NCBI GenBank assembly: GCA_034521495.1
Contig: JAXHMK010000014.1
Coordinates: 1 to 64,000 of the forward strand
Direction of reading: 5' to 3'
DNA length: 64,000 nt
From: Balneolaceae bacterium
GTDB taxonomy: Bacteria; Bacteroidota; Rhodothermia; Balneolales; Balneolaceae
Shown: positions 55,200-64,000 of the stretch, one piece after another
How the letters are laid out: every line of letters starts with the position of its first letter
Numbering within the stretch: position 1 is the first letter of the stretch
The notes under the pieces: generated by a model
Told to the model about the DNA's origin: nothing
Seen by the model: only the letters and a program-made list of their open reading frames with translations
The model's database searches: none
Translations under genes and position numbers: made by a program

Positions 55200-55486
55200 A
55201 ATGTTGTGTGTTTTGTTTAGTGGTAATAAAAATTATTTTGGTTTTTTGCCATTCTAAGGCTAAAATTTTGTTGTACTATACATTAGTAGGATGCACAAAC
55301 AAGCAGTTTGTTACAGAATAAATATAGAAATTAGATTATATTTTGAATTAGTTTTTATATGATAATTATATACAATAAATATTAATTATTTTTAAATATA
55401 TTCATATACATTGACTTTCTGCAATTCAATTTTTATAAACAAATTTTTTTCTGTAAGGCAATAAATATCAGATAGTTATCGCTTTT
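55200..55486. other. Divergent promoter region of the sigma factor and lipoprotein array
   Basis: 287 AT-rich bases between two divergent units; must hold both promoters. No obvious operator palindrome. Confidence 0.5.
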
Positions 55487-56062
55487 TTGGAACAAGATAA
55501 AATTTCGAGTAAAGAATTTTACGAGCTCATTACTTCGGCTGAAACGTCTGAAGTAAATCGTATTTCATATATATTTATAAAGAGAATGGCTTTATATCTC
55601 AGTACCGTAATGAAAGCAGATGAAGAAACTGCAAAAGATTGTGCACAGCAGGCATTCGAAAAAGTTTATAAAAAAATTGTAAATGAGACGATTTCTGAAA
55701 TAAATGATGTTTTTGGATACCTGATTCGATCAGCCCGAAATGAGTACCTGATGATTTTGAGGAAAGATAAGGTAGAAGTACCCAGCGAATACTCATACTT
55801 TTCGGGAGTTATCGGTTCGTCGGGTAATGAAATTGAGGGATCGATCTATTCAGAGGAAAAAGAAAAACTCCTTGAGTACTGTATCAAAAAATTAAAGAAA
55901 GGAAAGCGAACTTTTTTTCTGCAGGTTTTAAAATTCATTAACGAGGATGACAAAGAAGTGGCCAAGAAGCTCAATATGAGTCATGGCAATTTTCGAACAA
56001 AAAAATCAAGAGTGGTAGACAAGTTACGGGAGTGTGTAAAAAATACTACTAAAGATGAGTGA
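55487..56062 (+). CDS. ECF-like sigma-70 factor
   Basis: 191 residues from an apparent TTG (MEQDKISSKEF). Region 2 lies around 22-85 (ADEETAKDCAQQAFEKVYKK, then NDVFGYLIRSARNEYLM) and region 4 at 135-185 (NEDDKEVAKKLNMSHGNFR, ending VVDKLRECV). It lacks regions 1 and 3. It is divergent from the lipoprotein-CHAT unit, which it may control; the membrane TPR protein at 50097 is a candidate anti-sigma factor (inference). Confidence 0.85.
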   Translation: MEQDKISSKEFYELITSAETSEVNRISYIFIKRMALYLSTVMKADEETAKDCAQQAFEKVYKKIVNETISEINDVFGYLIRSARNEYLMILRKDKVEVPSEYSYFSGVIGSSGNEIEGSIYSEEKEKLLEYCIKKLKKGKRTFFLQVLKFINEDDKEVAKKLNMSHGNFRTKKSRVVDKLRECVKNTTKDE

Positions 56063-56083
56063 ACTTACCTAAAGACAGATCTT

Positions 56084-56806
56084 TTATTTGGCATTGATTA
56101 AAAAAAGTACGGGCTTCTTTTCAAGATTTGGTTTTCTTGAACTTTTCCACTTATTGACATTCTTGGTTGAAATATATTCTTCCTTCGAGGTGATATTTGC
56201 TGCTATGCATAATTTAGTGGAAGGGCGGAGTTTTCCGATTAACAGATCGAACAGATTGCTGTTGCGATGAGGAGTTTCCATAAATATATGAGTATAACCC
56301 GATTTTAAAGAGTCTTTTTCGAGCTCTTCAATTTTTTTAATCCGTTTGGATTTATCTATCGGCAAGTAACCATGGAATGTAAACTGCTGGCCATTCAGTC
56401 CGGAAGCCATGAGTGCTAATAAGATTGAGGATGGCCCAACCATCGGCACAACCTGAATTCCCTTTTCATGAGCAAGTTTGATGAGTAGAGAACCGGGATC
56501 GGCCACTCCGGGAGCACCGGCTTCTGACATCAGCCCAACTGATTGATGATCCAGTAACTTTAAAAAACTGACAACTTCCTGGTCTGGTGTTTTTTTGTTT
56601 AAAACCCGGAAAGTAATTTCATGAAGAGGTGTCGGGTGATTTGCCCATTGAAGAAAGCTTTGAGCGGTTTGAGCCTTCTCGACTATAAAACAGTCTAACT
56701 TGTGTAAGACTTGAATGGTATGCTCAGGTAGAACCCGGTTCTCTTTTCTTTTGGCAATAGGAGTTGGCAGTAAATATAGTTTTTTTGATCTATCAACAGA
56801 ACTCAT
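56084..56806 (-). CDS. RsmI-family SAM-dependent methyltransferase
   Basis: 240 residues of the tetrapyrrole-methylase fold: YLLPTPIA, then SEAGAPGVADPGSLL and VPMVGPSSILLALMASGLNG, the RsmI/YabC hallmarks. RsmI methylates C1402 of 16S rRNA, but this is a shorter, diverged form common in Bacteroidota; the target is unproven. Convergent with the sigma factor gene, with 21 bases between. Confidence 0.85.
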   Translation of the reverse strand: MSSVDRSKKLYLLPTPIAKRKENRVLPEHTIQVLHKLDCFIVEKAQTAQSFLQWANHPTPLHEITFRVLNKKTPDQEVVSFLKLLDHQSVGLMSEAGAPGVADPGSLLIKLAHEKGIQVVPMVGPSSILLALMASGLNGQQFTFHGYLPIDKSKRIKKIEELEKDSLKSGYTHIFMETPHRNSNLFDLLIGKLRPSTKLCIAANITSKEEYISTKNVNKWKSSRKPNLEKKPVLFLINAK

Positions 56807-56922
56807 AGGGAATGGATATATTAAACTAATAATTTGTACAAATGTGAATTTATACCAAGGAATTCACAAATGGAAAACTCGTTTTTTCAGTAAGCTAAAA
56901 TAAGAAACTGATCTCCAAAATT

Positions 56923-57960
56923 ATGACCATTCAGGAAAGAAAGAAGGATCATGTTGAATTGAGTATTAATCATGATGTGAATTACAAAAAAAGTACTGGT
57001 TTTGAAGAGTACGATTTTGTCCACAATGCGTTACCCGAAATCAATAGTGATGAGATTCAACTTTCGTCGATGTTACTCGGGGTGGAATTCTCATTCCCAT
57101 TGTTTATCTCTTCAATGACGGGGGGCTATTCGGAAGCTGGTGCGGTAAATACAGTTATAGCCGAATTTTGTGAAAACGAGAATCTGCCATTTGGTGTTGG
57201 CAGCCAACGTGTCATGCTCGAGGACCCCGGGCAGGAAGAGTCATTTACAATCGTGCGTTCTCACGCTCCCACCGCTTTTATATCAGCGAATATTGGCGGG
57301 GCACAGTTAATCGGCGGACTGCCGGACAAAAACATTCGGCGAATGATCGACAGCATTGAAGCAGATGCCGTAATTGTACATCTGAATCCACTCCAGGAGT
57401 TAATGCAGCAAGAAGGGGATCGTAATTTTAAGGGAATTGAAAAGGGAATTGAGGAGTTGGTTCATGCCATTGAGTGTCCGGTGATTGTGAAGGAAACGGG
57501 TGCCGGTATTTCAAAAGCAGTTGCAAGAAGACTTTTGGATGCCGGCGTTTCTGTGATTGATGTAGCAGGGGCCGGAGGAACAAGCTGGTCAAGAGTAGAA
57601 AATCTTCGTTCCAATCAAGGTGATCCTCTTCACCAATTTGATGACTGGGGTATTCCCACGGTTGATTGTATTCGTCAAATCGAACCATTGAAACGTGAAC
57701 ACTCTTTTGGGTTAATTGCATCTGGCGGGATCAGAAGTTCGTTTGATATTGTGAAAGCGATGGCACTTGGAGCTGATTTTACCGCTTCAGCTCAACCCAT
57801 TATTAAAGCGATTATGGATGGAGGATACGAATCCCTGGAAAGCCTTTACATGAGTTGGCAAAAACAGGCCCGGTATATACTCACACTTCTCGGATGTAGC
57901 TCCTTTAAAGATCTAAACACCAATCATCTGTACAGGAAAAAACAGGGGATAGGTCAGTAA
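56923..57960 (+). CDS. fni: Type 2 isopentenyl-diphosphate delta-isomerase
   Basis: 345 residues, FMN-dependent (idi2/fni). It interconverts IPP and DMAPP for isoprenoids. Hallmarks: ERKKDHVELS at the N-terminus, FISSMTGGY, then GVGSQRVML, VHLNPLQELMQQEGDRNFKG, VKETGAGIS and the C-terminal TIM-barrel GGIRSSFDIVKAMALGAD. No type 1 isomerase is needed with it. Confidence 0.95.
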   Translation: MTIQERKKDHVELSINHDVNYKKSTGFEEYDFVHNALPEINSDEIQLSSMLLGVEFSFPLFISSMTGGYSEAGAVNTVIAEFCENENLPFGVGSQRVMLEDPGQEESFTIVRSHAPTAFISANIGGAQLIGGLPDKNIRRMIDSIEADAVIVHLNPLQELMQQEGDRNFKGIEKGIEELVHAIECPVIVKETGAGISKAVARRLLDAGVSVIDVAGAGGTSWSRVENLRSNQGDPLHQFDDWGIPTVDCIRQIEPLKREHSFGLIASGGIRSSFDIVKAMALGADFTASAQPIIKAIMDGGYESLESLYMSWQKQARYILTLLGCSSFKDLNTNHLYRKKQGIGQ

Positions 57961-57962
57961 TT

Positions 57963-58802
57963 TCAATCAGATGCACGGTACACTTGCTCTGCCTCATCGG
58001 CCAATGTTAAAACGGCATCTCTGTATAGGCTGCTTGGGTTGTACCGGTACACGGCCCCCTCAATAGATCCGGTTACTTCATGAAAATGAGCCAGGTAATT
58101 TCCAATGGAATGGATGTTGTTCTCCATATCAAAAATATCATCTCCCACAAACCAACGGTTGATTGAGTAGGGAATAAACTGGCCATAAGACATAGCACCT
58201 GCATAACTGGATTTCAGTTCAAATACATCAATATTATTACGCTCTGTAAAAAGCAACAACTCTTCTAACTGTGCTTTGGCAAAATCGGCACGATAATCTT
58301 CGGTGTACATGGAAACATACACATTAAGAGGATTGTAGCTTCCAATATTTTGCCCAAAATCTGACTCTATGCCGATAATTGCTGCGATGACGAACTTGGG
58401 GATGTTATAGGTCTGTTCGGCTTGTTGAAGGGCGTTGTAGTGAGTTTTAATGAAATCCCCGATTCTTCCTTTTTTGTCTTCATATCCAAGTACGCGAAGA
58501 TAATCTTCGAGACTTCCAATTTTTCGTTCAGCCGATTTCCGAAAGCGGTCGCCAATTCCGTCATAAATCTCAAATTTCGGATGATCCAGATGCGATTGTA
58601 AATCAAGGTCTTTGGATTTAAAATATTCAATCAGAGATGTGAGTCGTTCAGGATATGTTTGATGGTATTGCTGGTTAGTGCTGATCTCTGTCGTTTCTAA
58701 TAATGGCTGTTCATTCAAACTGTCTGTTTCAAAAGAGGTCGAAATCATTAAAAAAGGAGCAAAAAGAGCAACTGCAAAAATTTTATAGGAATAATTGTTC
58801 AT
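57963..58802 (-). CDS. Lytic murein transglycosylase, MltB-like
   Basis: 279 residues. Signal peptide about 1-22. MltB/SLT_2-type core: the catalytic Glu lies in IGIESDFGQNIGSYN, followed by YAGAMSYGQFIPYSI. Length is below that of E. coli MltB, and there is no lipobox. It cleaves peptidoglycan glycans to 1,6-anhydro ends in the periplasm. Tail-to-tail with fni (2 bases between). Confidence 0.9.
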   Translation of the reverse strand: MNNYSYKIFAVALFAPFLMISTSFETDSLNEQPLLETTEISTNQQYHQTYPERLTSLIEYFKSKDLDLQSHLDHPKFEIYDGIGDRFRKSAERKIGSLEDYLRVLGYEDKKGRIGDFIKTHYNALQQAEQTYNIPKFVIAAIIGIESDFGQNIGSYNPLNVYVSMYTEDYRADFAKAQLEELLLFTERNNIDVFELKSSYAGAMSYGQFIPYSINRWFVGDDIFDMENNIHSIGNYLAHFHEVTGSIEGAVYRYNPSSLYRDAVLTLADEAEQVYRASD

Positions 58803-59002
58803 AATAGCATCTCTGTGTTTAGATATTCTTTACTCTATTGATACTAAAAAACCCGTCTCAAATCAATAAAAACTGTGTAAGATTTTATAAAAATTGTTAC
58901 ACCTGTCCAATACGTTTCTCCCTGATCAGCTAATGCGGAGTACTTATTTAGCGCGAAAAGACGCTCGGTTCAAGATCATTCATCGTTTCGCCCTCACCCC
59001 TT

Positions 59003-59188
59003 CGCCCCTCTCCCGCTGGAGAGCATCTGTTTAGCGTCCTGGCAGAGTGCGATAGCTCCTGCCAGAGTCGCGTGGGTCGGTTTTCGAGGGGAATGCCTTA
59101 TCCCACAACTCTGACAGGAACCGAAAAACACGGTGCTCTGTCAGGTTGTTTGACTCAAACCGCTAAACATGTACGCGGGAGAGGGGCG
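59003..59188. repeat. Palindrome split by a nested repeat
   Basis: CGCCCCTCTCCCGC (59003-59016) and its perfect reverse complement (59175-59188) surround the family-4 element. The arms look like the two halves of a common palindromic repeat that has been opened by the element. Confidence 0.6.
59029..59168. repeat. Inverted-repeat element, family 4, copy B
   Basis: 140 bp with ends GTTTAGCG and CGCTAAAC; the interior matches copy A (13573-13719), including TGCGATAGCTCCTGCCAG and CTGACAGGAACCGAAAA. It lies inside a GC-rich palindrome. Confidence 0.7.
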
Positions 59189-59464
59189 AGGGGACACACC
59201 GGTTTTGCCAGTGATTCGATTTTTATCTATTGATCGCTAAACAGATACAATGCTGATCAATATGATTAGGTGTTAGAAAACCCCAATTCAGGGGTTTGGT
59301 TTTGCCATCTTATAAATACCTTCTTTCAGAGATAAAAAAGATAGATTTCTTCTCTTTCTTTAAATGTCTTGGACAGCTATGAAAAATTGTTACATATAGT
59401 GGTTTAGTATCAGATGGAAAACGTATTCCTAATATATTTTTTGAATTTTTAAAATTGATCTACA

Positions 59465-59479
59465 TATTCCTCAGGAATA
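59465..59479. promoter_or_regulatory. Palindrome before the small barrel gene
   Basis: TATTCCTCAGGAATA, a 7-bp perfect inverted repeat around one C, 29 bp before the ATG. A half-site TATTCCTAA lies at about 59429. It could be an operator; its regulator is unknown. Confidence 0.35.
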
Positions 59480-59507
59480 ATTAAAACTAACCCAAAGAAG
59501 TGTTGTT

Positions 59508-60008
59508 ATGAATAAATTAAAATTTACGATTATTCTGTCATTAGGATTGTTCTTGTTAAGTGCTGTTTCAGTAAAAGCTCAAACCATTACAGCGGGAGGC
59601 GGTGTTGGATACGGTAGTAAATCGGAAGATTTTAATTTCCAGGTAAATGCATACTACAGTATTCCGAATTTACCTTTACGTATTGGCGGAGATGTTGGCT
59701 TTTCTAAACCGGAAGACAACCTCACTCAGATTGACGGAAATGCGAACGTCCACTTAATGATATTGGATAACGAAACTGCAAGTTTGTATGCGCTGACCGG
59801 CTTAAACGTTCTCTACTCCAAATTTTCAGTTGGTGATGTATCCGAATCTGAGACATTTACAGGATTAAACGCCGGTGGGGGTATTGAATTAGGTTTAGGT
59901 TTTGGCAGAGCATTTGGAGAAGTCAAGTATATCATCGGACGCGATATACCAAACGATGATGAGCAGTTAGTTATTGGAGCGGGTATACGTGTAAATATTT
60001 CAAATTGA
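59508..60008 (+). CDS. Small outer membrane beta-barrel protein
   Basis: 166 residues. Signal peptide about 1-24 (ends VKAQ). Mature part is a regular 8-strand-like barrel (ITAGGGVGYGS to VIGAGIRVNIS), as in the OmpA/OmpX-type porin-like group. Possible role in envelope stability. Followed by a strong terminator. Confidence 0.82.
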   Translation: MNKLKFTIILSLGLFLLSAVSVKAQTITAGGGVGYGSKSEDFNFQVNAYYSIPNLPLRIGGDVGFSKPEDNLTQIDGNANVHLMILDNETASLYALTGLNVLYSKFSVGDVSESETFTGLNAGGGIELGLGFGRAFGEVKYIIGRDIPNDDEQLVIGAGIRVNISN

Positions 60009-60031
60009 GGAAGAAAGTTTTCGATGAAGTG

Positions 60032-60063
60032 AAAGCCTGGTTGTAGAATCAGGCTTTTTTTTT
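60032..60063 (+). terminator. Rho-independent terminator of the small barrel gene
   Basis: 8-bp stem AAAGCCTG/CAGGCTTT with a 10-nt loop and then a run of nine T. Only 23 bases past the stop. Confidence 0.9.
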
Positions 60064-60118
60064 ATAAACTGATTAAAGTTGATCAACTGATCTATTATTT
60101 CACTCACTTTTTATCATT

Positions 60119-62308
60119 ATGAGATCATCCAATTCTTTCCTGATATTATTTTTGATCCTGATTATTCTGTTTTTTCCAGCTGTTTTATCTGCTCAACATA
60201 CAGCGGAAGATGGCTACAGGGCGTGGCTCAGATATGAAAAAGTAGAGAATGAAAGCCTGTTGAAAGAATATCAGGAAGCTCTGAAGGCTGTTGTATTAAG
60301 GGGACACTCAGAAACAACCGGGGCAATTCAGGATGAACTTCAAAGAGCACTTCCCGGCCTGTTAGATATTAACGTTCCGTTTCACAATGATATTCAGGTT
60401 CATGGAACAGTTTTTATTGGTACTCCTGAAAGTTCGCAGGAAATTGCCAATCTGAACTTGAAGGAGGATTTGGACTCTGTTGGAGAGGAGGGTTATCTCA
60501 TTAAAAAGACCGATGTGAATGGGTATAGTGCAACGGTCATTGCAGCAAATAGGGATATTGGCCTGCTTTATGGAGTGTTTGATCTTTTGCGGCACCTTCA
60601 AACTCATAAGGATATTTCAGAAATTTCCATACAAAATGCACCGAAGGTTGAATACAGGACAGTGAACCATTGGGATAACCTGAGCCGTTTGGTTGAACGC
60701 GGGTACGCAGGTCTCTCTATCTGGGATTGGGGGACACTGCCCGAATACAAAGATCCGCGATATACCGATTATGCCAGGCTGAATGCATCTATCGGAATTA
60801 ATGCCACAGCGGTCAATAATGTGAATGCCGATCCGCGAATGTTAACCGGTCAGTTTTTAGAAAAACTGGTGGTTCTGGCGGATATATTTCGACCGTATGG
60901 AATTAAGGTTTTTATATCAATCAATTACCAGGCTCCGATCTCTGTTGGTGGGTTGGACACTGCCGATCCGCTTGATCCTGACGTCCGTCAATGGTGGGCA
61001 GACAAGGCTGATCAGATTTATGAGATGATCCCCGATTTTGGCGGATTTCTTGTGAAAGCCGATTCCGAAGGTCAGCCGGGTCCATTTGCTTACGGCCGAA
61101 ATCACGCCGAGGGAGCCAACGTGTTGGCTGATGCAGTAGAACCCCATGGGGGTGTAGTGATTTGGCGGGCGTTTGTATACAGTCCCGAGCAGAATGATCG
61201 GTTCAGAGAAGCGTATGATGAATTCGTTCCGCTCGATGGCGATTTCAGAGATAATGTGATTCTCCAGGTAAAAAACGGCCCGATCGATTTTCAGCCCCGC
61301 GAACCGTTTTCGCCGCTGTTTGGTGCGATGGAGGAAACCAATACCATGCTGGAACTCCAGATCACACAAGAATATTTTGGATTTTCGTATCACCTGGCGT
61401 ATCAAGGGACTTTATTTGAAGAAGCACTCGACTCAGATACCTATGCAAAAGGAGAAGGCTCAACCGTTGGGAAGGTTGTAGCCGGTGAGATTTTTGATTA
61501 TGAACACACGGGCATGGCAGGCGTCCTTAATATTGGCAATTACCGAAACTGGACAGGCCATCCGTTTGTGCAATCAAGCTGGTATGCTTACGGACGTTTA
61601 GCGTGGGACTATACACTTTCTGCGGAAGAGATTGCGGATGAGTGGATGCGAATGACATTCACAAATAATGAATCATTTTTAAATCCGATTGGCGAAGTAA
61701 TGATGGAATCGCGCGAAGCAGGAGTGAATTATCGATCCCCATTGGGATTGACGCATCTTTACGCGCAGGGCCATCACTACGGCCCCGCTCCCTGGACTTC
61801 CGATCTGCCGCGCCCCGATTGGACAGCTGTTTACTATCACAAAGCGGATGAAGAGGGAATTGGATTTGACCGCACCGAAACCGGCTCAAACGCGGTTGAG
61901 CAATATCATGAGCCCCTGGAAACTCGCTTTAGCAATATTGAAACAACCCCCGAAGATTACCTGCTGTGGTTTCATCATGCAGATTGGGAGTACGAGATGG
62001 ACTCAGGGCGGACACTTTGGGAGGAACTGGTTCACAAATATTATAAAGGTGTGGAACAGGTTCGGTGGATGCAGGAGCAGTGGAATTTAATGGAAGGATT
62101 GATTGATCAGCAGCGGTTTGAGCATGTAAAGGCGTTGCTCGAAATACAAGAAAAAGATGCTGTGAGATGGAGAGATTCCTGTGTGCTCTATTTTCAAACC
62201 TTTTCTGATATGCCCATTCCCGATCAGTACGAAAAACCGGATCACAATCTGGAGTATTATAGATCACTTGAGGACTCTCTTTACATTCCGTCTCCAAGGT
62301 ATGATTAA
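60119..62308 (+). CDS. aguA: GH67 alpha-glucuronidase, secreted
   Basis: 729 residues with a signal peptide (about 1-26, ends LSAQ). GH67 domains in order: N-terminal sandwich, TIM barrel with [11 protein letters not shown] and GYLIKK-type features, C-terminal helical part. Removes 4-O-methylglucuronic acid from xylo-oligosaccharides. Being secreted to the periplasm is usual in Bacteroidota. A PD40-type protein follows 70 bases later, but no xylanase gene lies in the window. Confidence 0.93.
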   Translation: MRSSNSFLILFLILIILFFPAVLSAQHTAEDGYRAWLRYEKVENESLLKEYQEALKAVVLRGHSETTGAIQDELQRALPGLLDINVPFHNDIQVHGTVFIGTPESSQEIANLNLKEDLDSVGEEGYLIKKTDVNGYSATVIAANRDIGLLYGVFDLLRHLQTHKDISEISIQNAPKVEYRTVNHWDNLSRLVERGYAGLSIWDWGTLPEYKDPRYTDYARLNASIGINATAVNNVNADPRMLTGQFLEKLVVLADIFRPYGIKVFISINYQAPISVGGLDTADPLDPDVRQWWADKADQIYEMIPDFGGFLVKADSEGQPGPFAYGRNHAEGANVLADAVEPHGGVVIWRAFVYSPEQNDRFREAYDEFVPLDGDFRDNVILQVKNGPIDFQPREPFSPLFGAMEETNTMLELQITQEYFGFSYHLAYQGTLFEEALDSDTYAKGEGSTVGKVVAGEIFDYEHTGMAGVLNIGNYRNWTGHPFVQSSWYAYGRLAWDYTLSAEEIADEWMRMTFTNNESFLNPIGEVMMESREAGVNYRSPLGLTHLYAQGHHYGPAPWTSDLPRPDWTAVYYHKADEEGIGFDRTETGSNAVEQYHEPLETRFSNIETTPEDYLLWFHHADWEYEMDSGRTLWEELVHKYYKGVEQVRWMQEQWNLMEGLIDQQRFEHVKALLEIQEKDAVRWRDSCVLYFQTFSDMPIPDQYEKPDHNLEYYRSLEDSLYIPSPRYD

Positions 62309-62378
62309 TTTTAATGTTCAAAAATTGTATACTGCTTTTATAAGAATGTTTGTCTAAAATTTCTAAATAAAAAAAACT

Positions 62379-63914
62379 ATGTCTTCACCCATTTTTCGCT
62401 ACTCTTTGCCCGTTTTAATCAGCCTGGTTATTGGATTCTCCGCCTCGCTTAACGAACACGAAACAAATAACCTCGGAATCTTTGAAAACACACTGGATAT
62501 CGGGGATGTAAAACATGAAGGTAAAGTTTCATATGATGAACGCACGGGAGAATATACTCTGACCGGTTCCGGTGAGAATATGTGGTTTGACAACGATGAA
62601 TTCAGGTATCTTTGGACACCTGTTCAAGGCGATTTTATTCTGCGGGCTGAAGTTGAATTTCTTGGTGAAGGAGTTGATCCTCATCGAAAAATTGGATGGA
62701 CCGTACGGAATACACTGAGCTCGAATTCAGCAATGGTAAATGCAGCCATTCACGGAGACGGGCTTACATCACTTCAATATCGAAAAACAGAAGGCTCGGA
62801 AACATTGGAAAGTGTGTCATCTGACAGCCTCCCAAATGTAGTTGAACTTTCCCGGATTGACGGAACCTATATCATGAAAACAGCCAAAAAGGGAGAGCCG
62901 TTTACAGCGGTTGAGGTTACGGATGTAGAGTTGAATAACGAACTCTTTGCCGGAATTTATATCAGTGCTCATAATGAGGATGTTGTGGAAACGGCCGTGT
63001 TTAAAAATGTAAGAATTACAAAACCCGCTCCGTCTGACCTTGTTCAGTATCAACAATACCTTGGAAGCCGTTTAGAGGTGCTGGAGATCGAATCGGGAAC
63101 TCAGAAAGTGCTTCATACAACGGAGCACTCTATACAAGCTCCAAACTGGACCGTAGACGGCGAGCGCCTCATCTTTAACTCCAATGGCTATCTCTATAAC
63201 TACTGGCTTGATGAGGGCAAAATTACGCATCTGAACACCGGCTTTGCGACCAGCAACAACAACGATCATGTTCTCTCATTTGATGGTACTATGCTGGCGA
63301 TTAGTCATCATAATCCTGAAGATGATGGAAACTCAACGATTTATACACTTCCGGTTGAAGGAAGTGACAATCCAAAACAGGTGACGCAATCCGGTTTGGG
63401 GGCGTCTTATCTTCATGGAATTTCACCCGACAATCAAACTGTACTTTTTACGGGAAACAGAAACGGTCAGTATGACATTTACGCCGCCGATGTGAATACA
63501 ATGGAAGAGACGCAGCTAACGGACACCCCAACATTGGATGATGGCTCGGAATATTCACCGGATGGAAAGTACATCTACTTTAATTCCGAACGAACCGGTA
63601 CCATGCAGATCTGGCGAATGGATGCGGATGGAAGCAATAAAACTCAATTGACCTTTGATGAGAACTTTAACGACTGGTTTCCACATATCTCTCCCGATGG
63701 TGAGAAGATGGTGTTCATCAGCTACGGAACAGATGTGGCCTCAGGAGATCACCCGTTCTACAAAAATGTGACTCTTCGCATGATGCCGGTTGATGGAGGT
63801 GAACCAGAAATTATTGCTTACTTGTACGGCGGACAGGGAACTATCAACGTACCAAGCTGGTCACCCGATAGTAAAAAAATTGCGTTTGTAAGCAACACAG
63901 GCAGGTTTTATTGA
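62379..63914 (+). CDS. PD40/TolB-like beta-propeller protein with N-terminal beta-sandwich
   Basis: 511 residues. Signal peptide about 1-22; residues about 30-210 form a sandwich of concanavalin-like or DUF1349-type shape (ENMWFDNDEFRYLWTPVQGD). A propeller from about 220 has PD40 blades: SPDGKYIYFNSERTG, SPDGEKMVFIS and SPDSKKIAFVSN. The last blade ends NTGRFY. Its position next to aguA suggests involvement in glycan breakdown or sensing. No catalytic residues seen. Confidence 0.82.
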   Translation: MSSPIFRYSLPVLISLVIGFSASLNEHETNNLGIFENTLDIGDVKHEGKVSYDERTGEYTLTGSGENMWFDNDEFRYLWTPVQGDFILRAEVEFLGEGVDPHRKIGWTVRNTLSSNSAMVNAAIHGDGLTSLQYRKTEGSETLESVSSDSLPNVVELSRIDGTYIMKTAKKGEPFTAVEVTDVELNNELFAGIYISAHNEDVVETAVFKNVRITKPAPSDLVQYQQYLGSRLEVLEIESGTQKVLHTTEHSIQAPNWTVDGERLIFNSNGYLYNYWLDEGKITHLNTGFATSNNNDHVLSFDGTMLAISHHNPEDDGNSTIYTLPVEGSDNPKQVTQSGLGASYLHGISPDNQTVLFTGNRNGQYDIYAADVNTMEETQLTDTPTLDDGSEYSPDGKYIYFNSERTGTMQIWRMDADGSNKTQLTFDENFNDWFPHISPDGEKMVFISYGTDVASGDHPFYKNVTLRMMPVDGGEPEIIAYLYGGQGTINVPSWSPDSKKIAFVSNTGRFY

Positions 63915-63922
63915 TTTGTACT

Positions 63923-63938
63923 CCCGAAAGCTTTCGGG
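63923..63938. repeat. 16-bp perfect palindrome past the propeller gene
   Basis: CCCGAAAGCTTTCGGG, perfect and GC-clamped, 9 bases past the stop. Without a T-tract it is a weak terminator candidate. Confidence 0.5.
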
Positions 63939-64000
63939 GTTGTCCGGCACTGCAATTTGTTGGTAGGGCGAAGACCGGGAGGTTTTGTTTTTTGAACGAT

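Larger units (their letters stand above)
58803..59507. other. Repeat-rich 0.7-kb region
   Basis: Holds a nested pair of inverted elements (59003-59188, with 59029-59168 inside) and a hairpin AAACCCC/GGGGTTT at 59278-59297. A palindrome TATTCCT-C-AGGAATA (59465-59479) lies 29 bp before the barrel gene and could be an operator. No gene seen. Confidence 0.6.

Overview
The window looks like chromosomal DNA of a Bacteroidota-related bacterium, most plausibly of the Balneolaeota/Rhodothermaeota branch. This is an inference. It rests on a Reg_prop/Y_Y_Y sensor kinase, a TonB-dependent receptor with a carboxypeptidase-regulatory-like domain, paired HU proteins, many signal peptides and lipoboxes, moderate GC, few strong Shine-Dalgarno sites, several apparent TTG starts, and many short inverted-repeat elements between genes. 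No rRNA, tRNA, CRISPR array, prophage or transposase gene was recognised.

Layout. 0-7 kb: a one-component-like sensor kinase and its NarL-type regulator, an Arg/Ser-rich lipoprotein and a FadL-type porin; a CACAT-N4-ATGTG palindrome lies before the kinase and again before the lipoprotein. 7-13.5 kb: a frameshifted tandem universal stress protein, a repeat-rich gap with an untracked 58-codon membrane ORF, the conserved ybbP-ybbA/tesA triad and a SIMPL protein. 13.5-20.5 kb: a TonB receptor broken by two close frameshifts and preceded by a LacI-type operator, a CHAD-Smr pair, a Dabb protein, and an HU gene followed by an HU-transmembrane-LysM fusion. 20.5-33.5 kb: housekeeping genes (aconitase, folE, cysS, yidD, a pseudouridine synthase, a hydrolase, a TPR protein, an NRDE protein, a SpoIIE phosphatase, a thioredoxin and a DtxR/MntR regulator). 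33.5-49.3 kb: haem genes (hemG/hemY type and hemD), an AhpD-like protein, an Omp85 barrel, a glycerophosphodiesterase, a SixA-like phosphatase, mutS2, a frameshifted phzF, two TauE/SafE permeases and a CoA-binding protein. 49.5-56 kb is the most unusual locus: a receiver protein and a membrane TPR/anti-sigma-like protein converge on a CHAT-protease gene whose 5' end is decayed; upstream of that lie four tandem copies of a small lipoprotein gene, and then a divergent ECF-like sigma factor. 56-64 kb: an RsmI-like methyltransferase, type 2 IPP isomerase, a lytic transglycosylase, a small beta-barrel protein, a GH67 alpha-glucuronidase and a PD40 propeller protein.

How the parts may work together. 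The 49.5-56 kb locus has the components of a membrane signalling module: sigma factor, anti-sigma-like TPR protein, CHAT protease and lipoprotein substrates or ligands. It recalls the TPR-CHAT protease/sigma logic known from type III-E CRISPR, but without any CRISPR part. At least five short inverted-repeat families are scattered between genes; both copies of one family have perfect 5-bp target-site duplications, so it behaves like a MITE. Single-base frameshifts occur in four genes (usp, TonB receptor, phzF, CHAT), and all are most simply explained as one-base insertions; this is either real decay or assembly error and should be settled before any of the genes is called dead.
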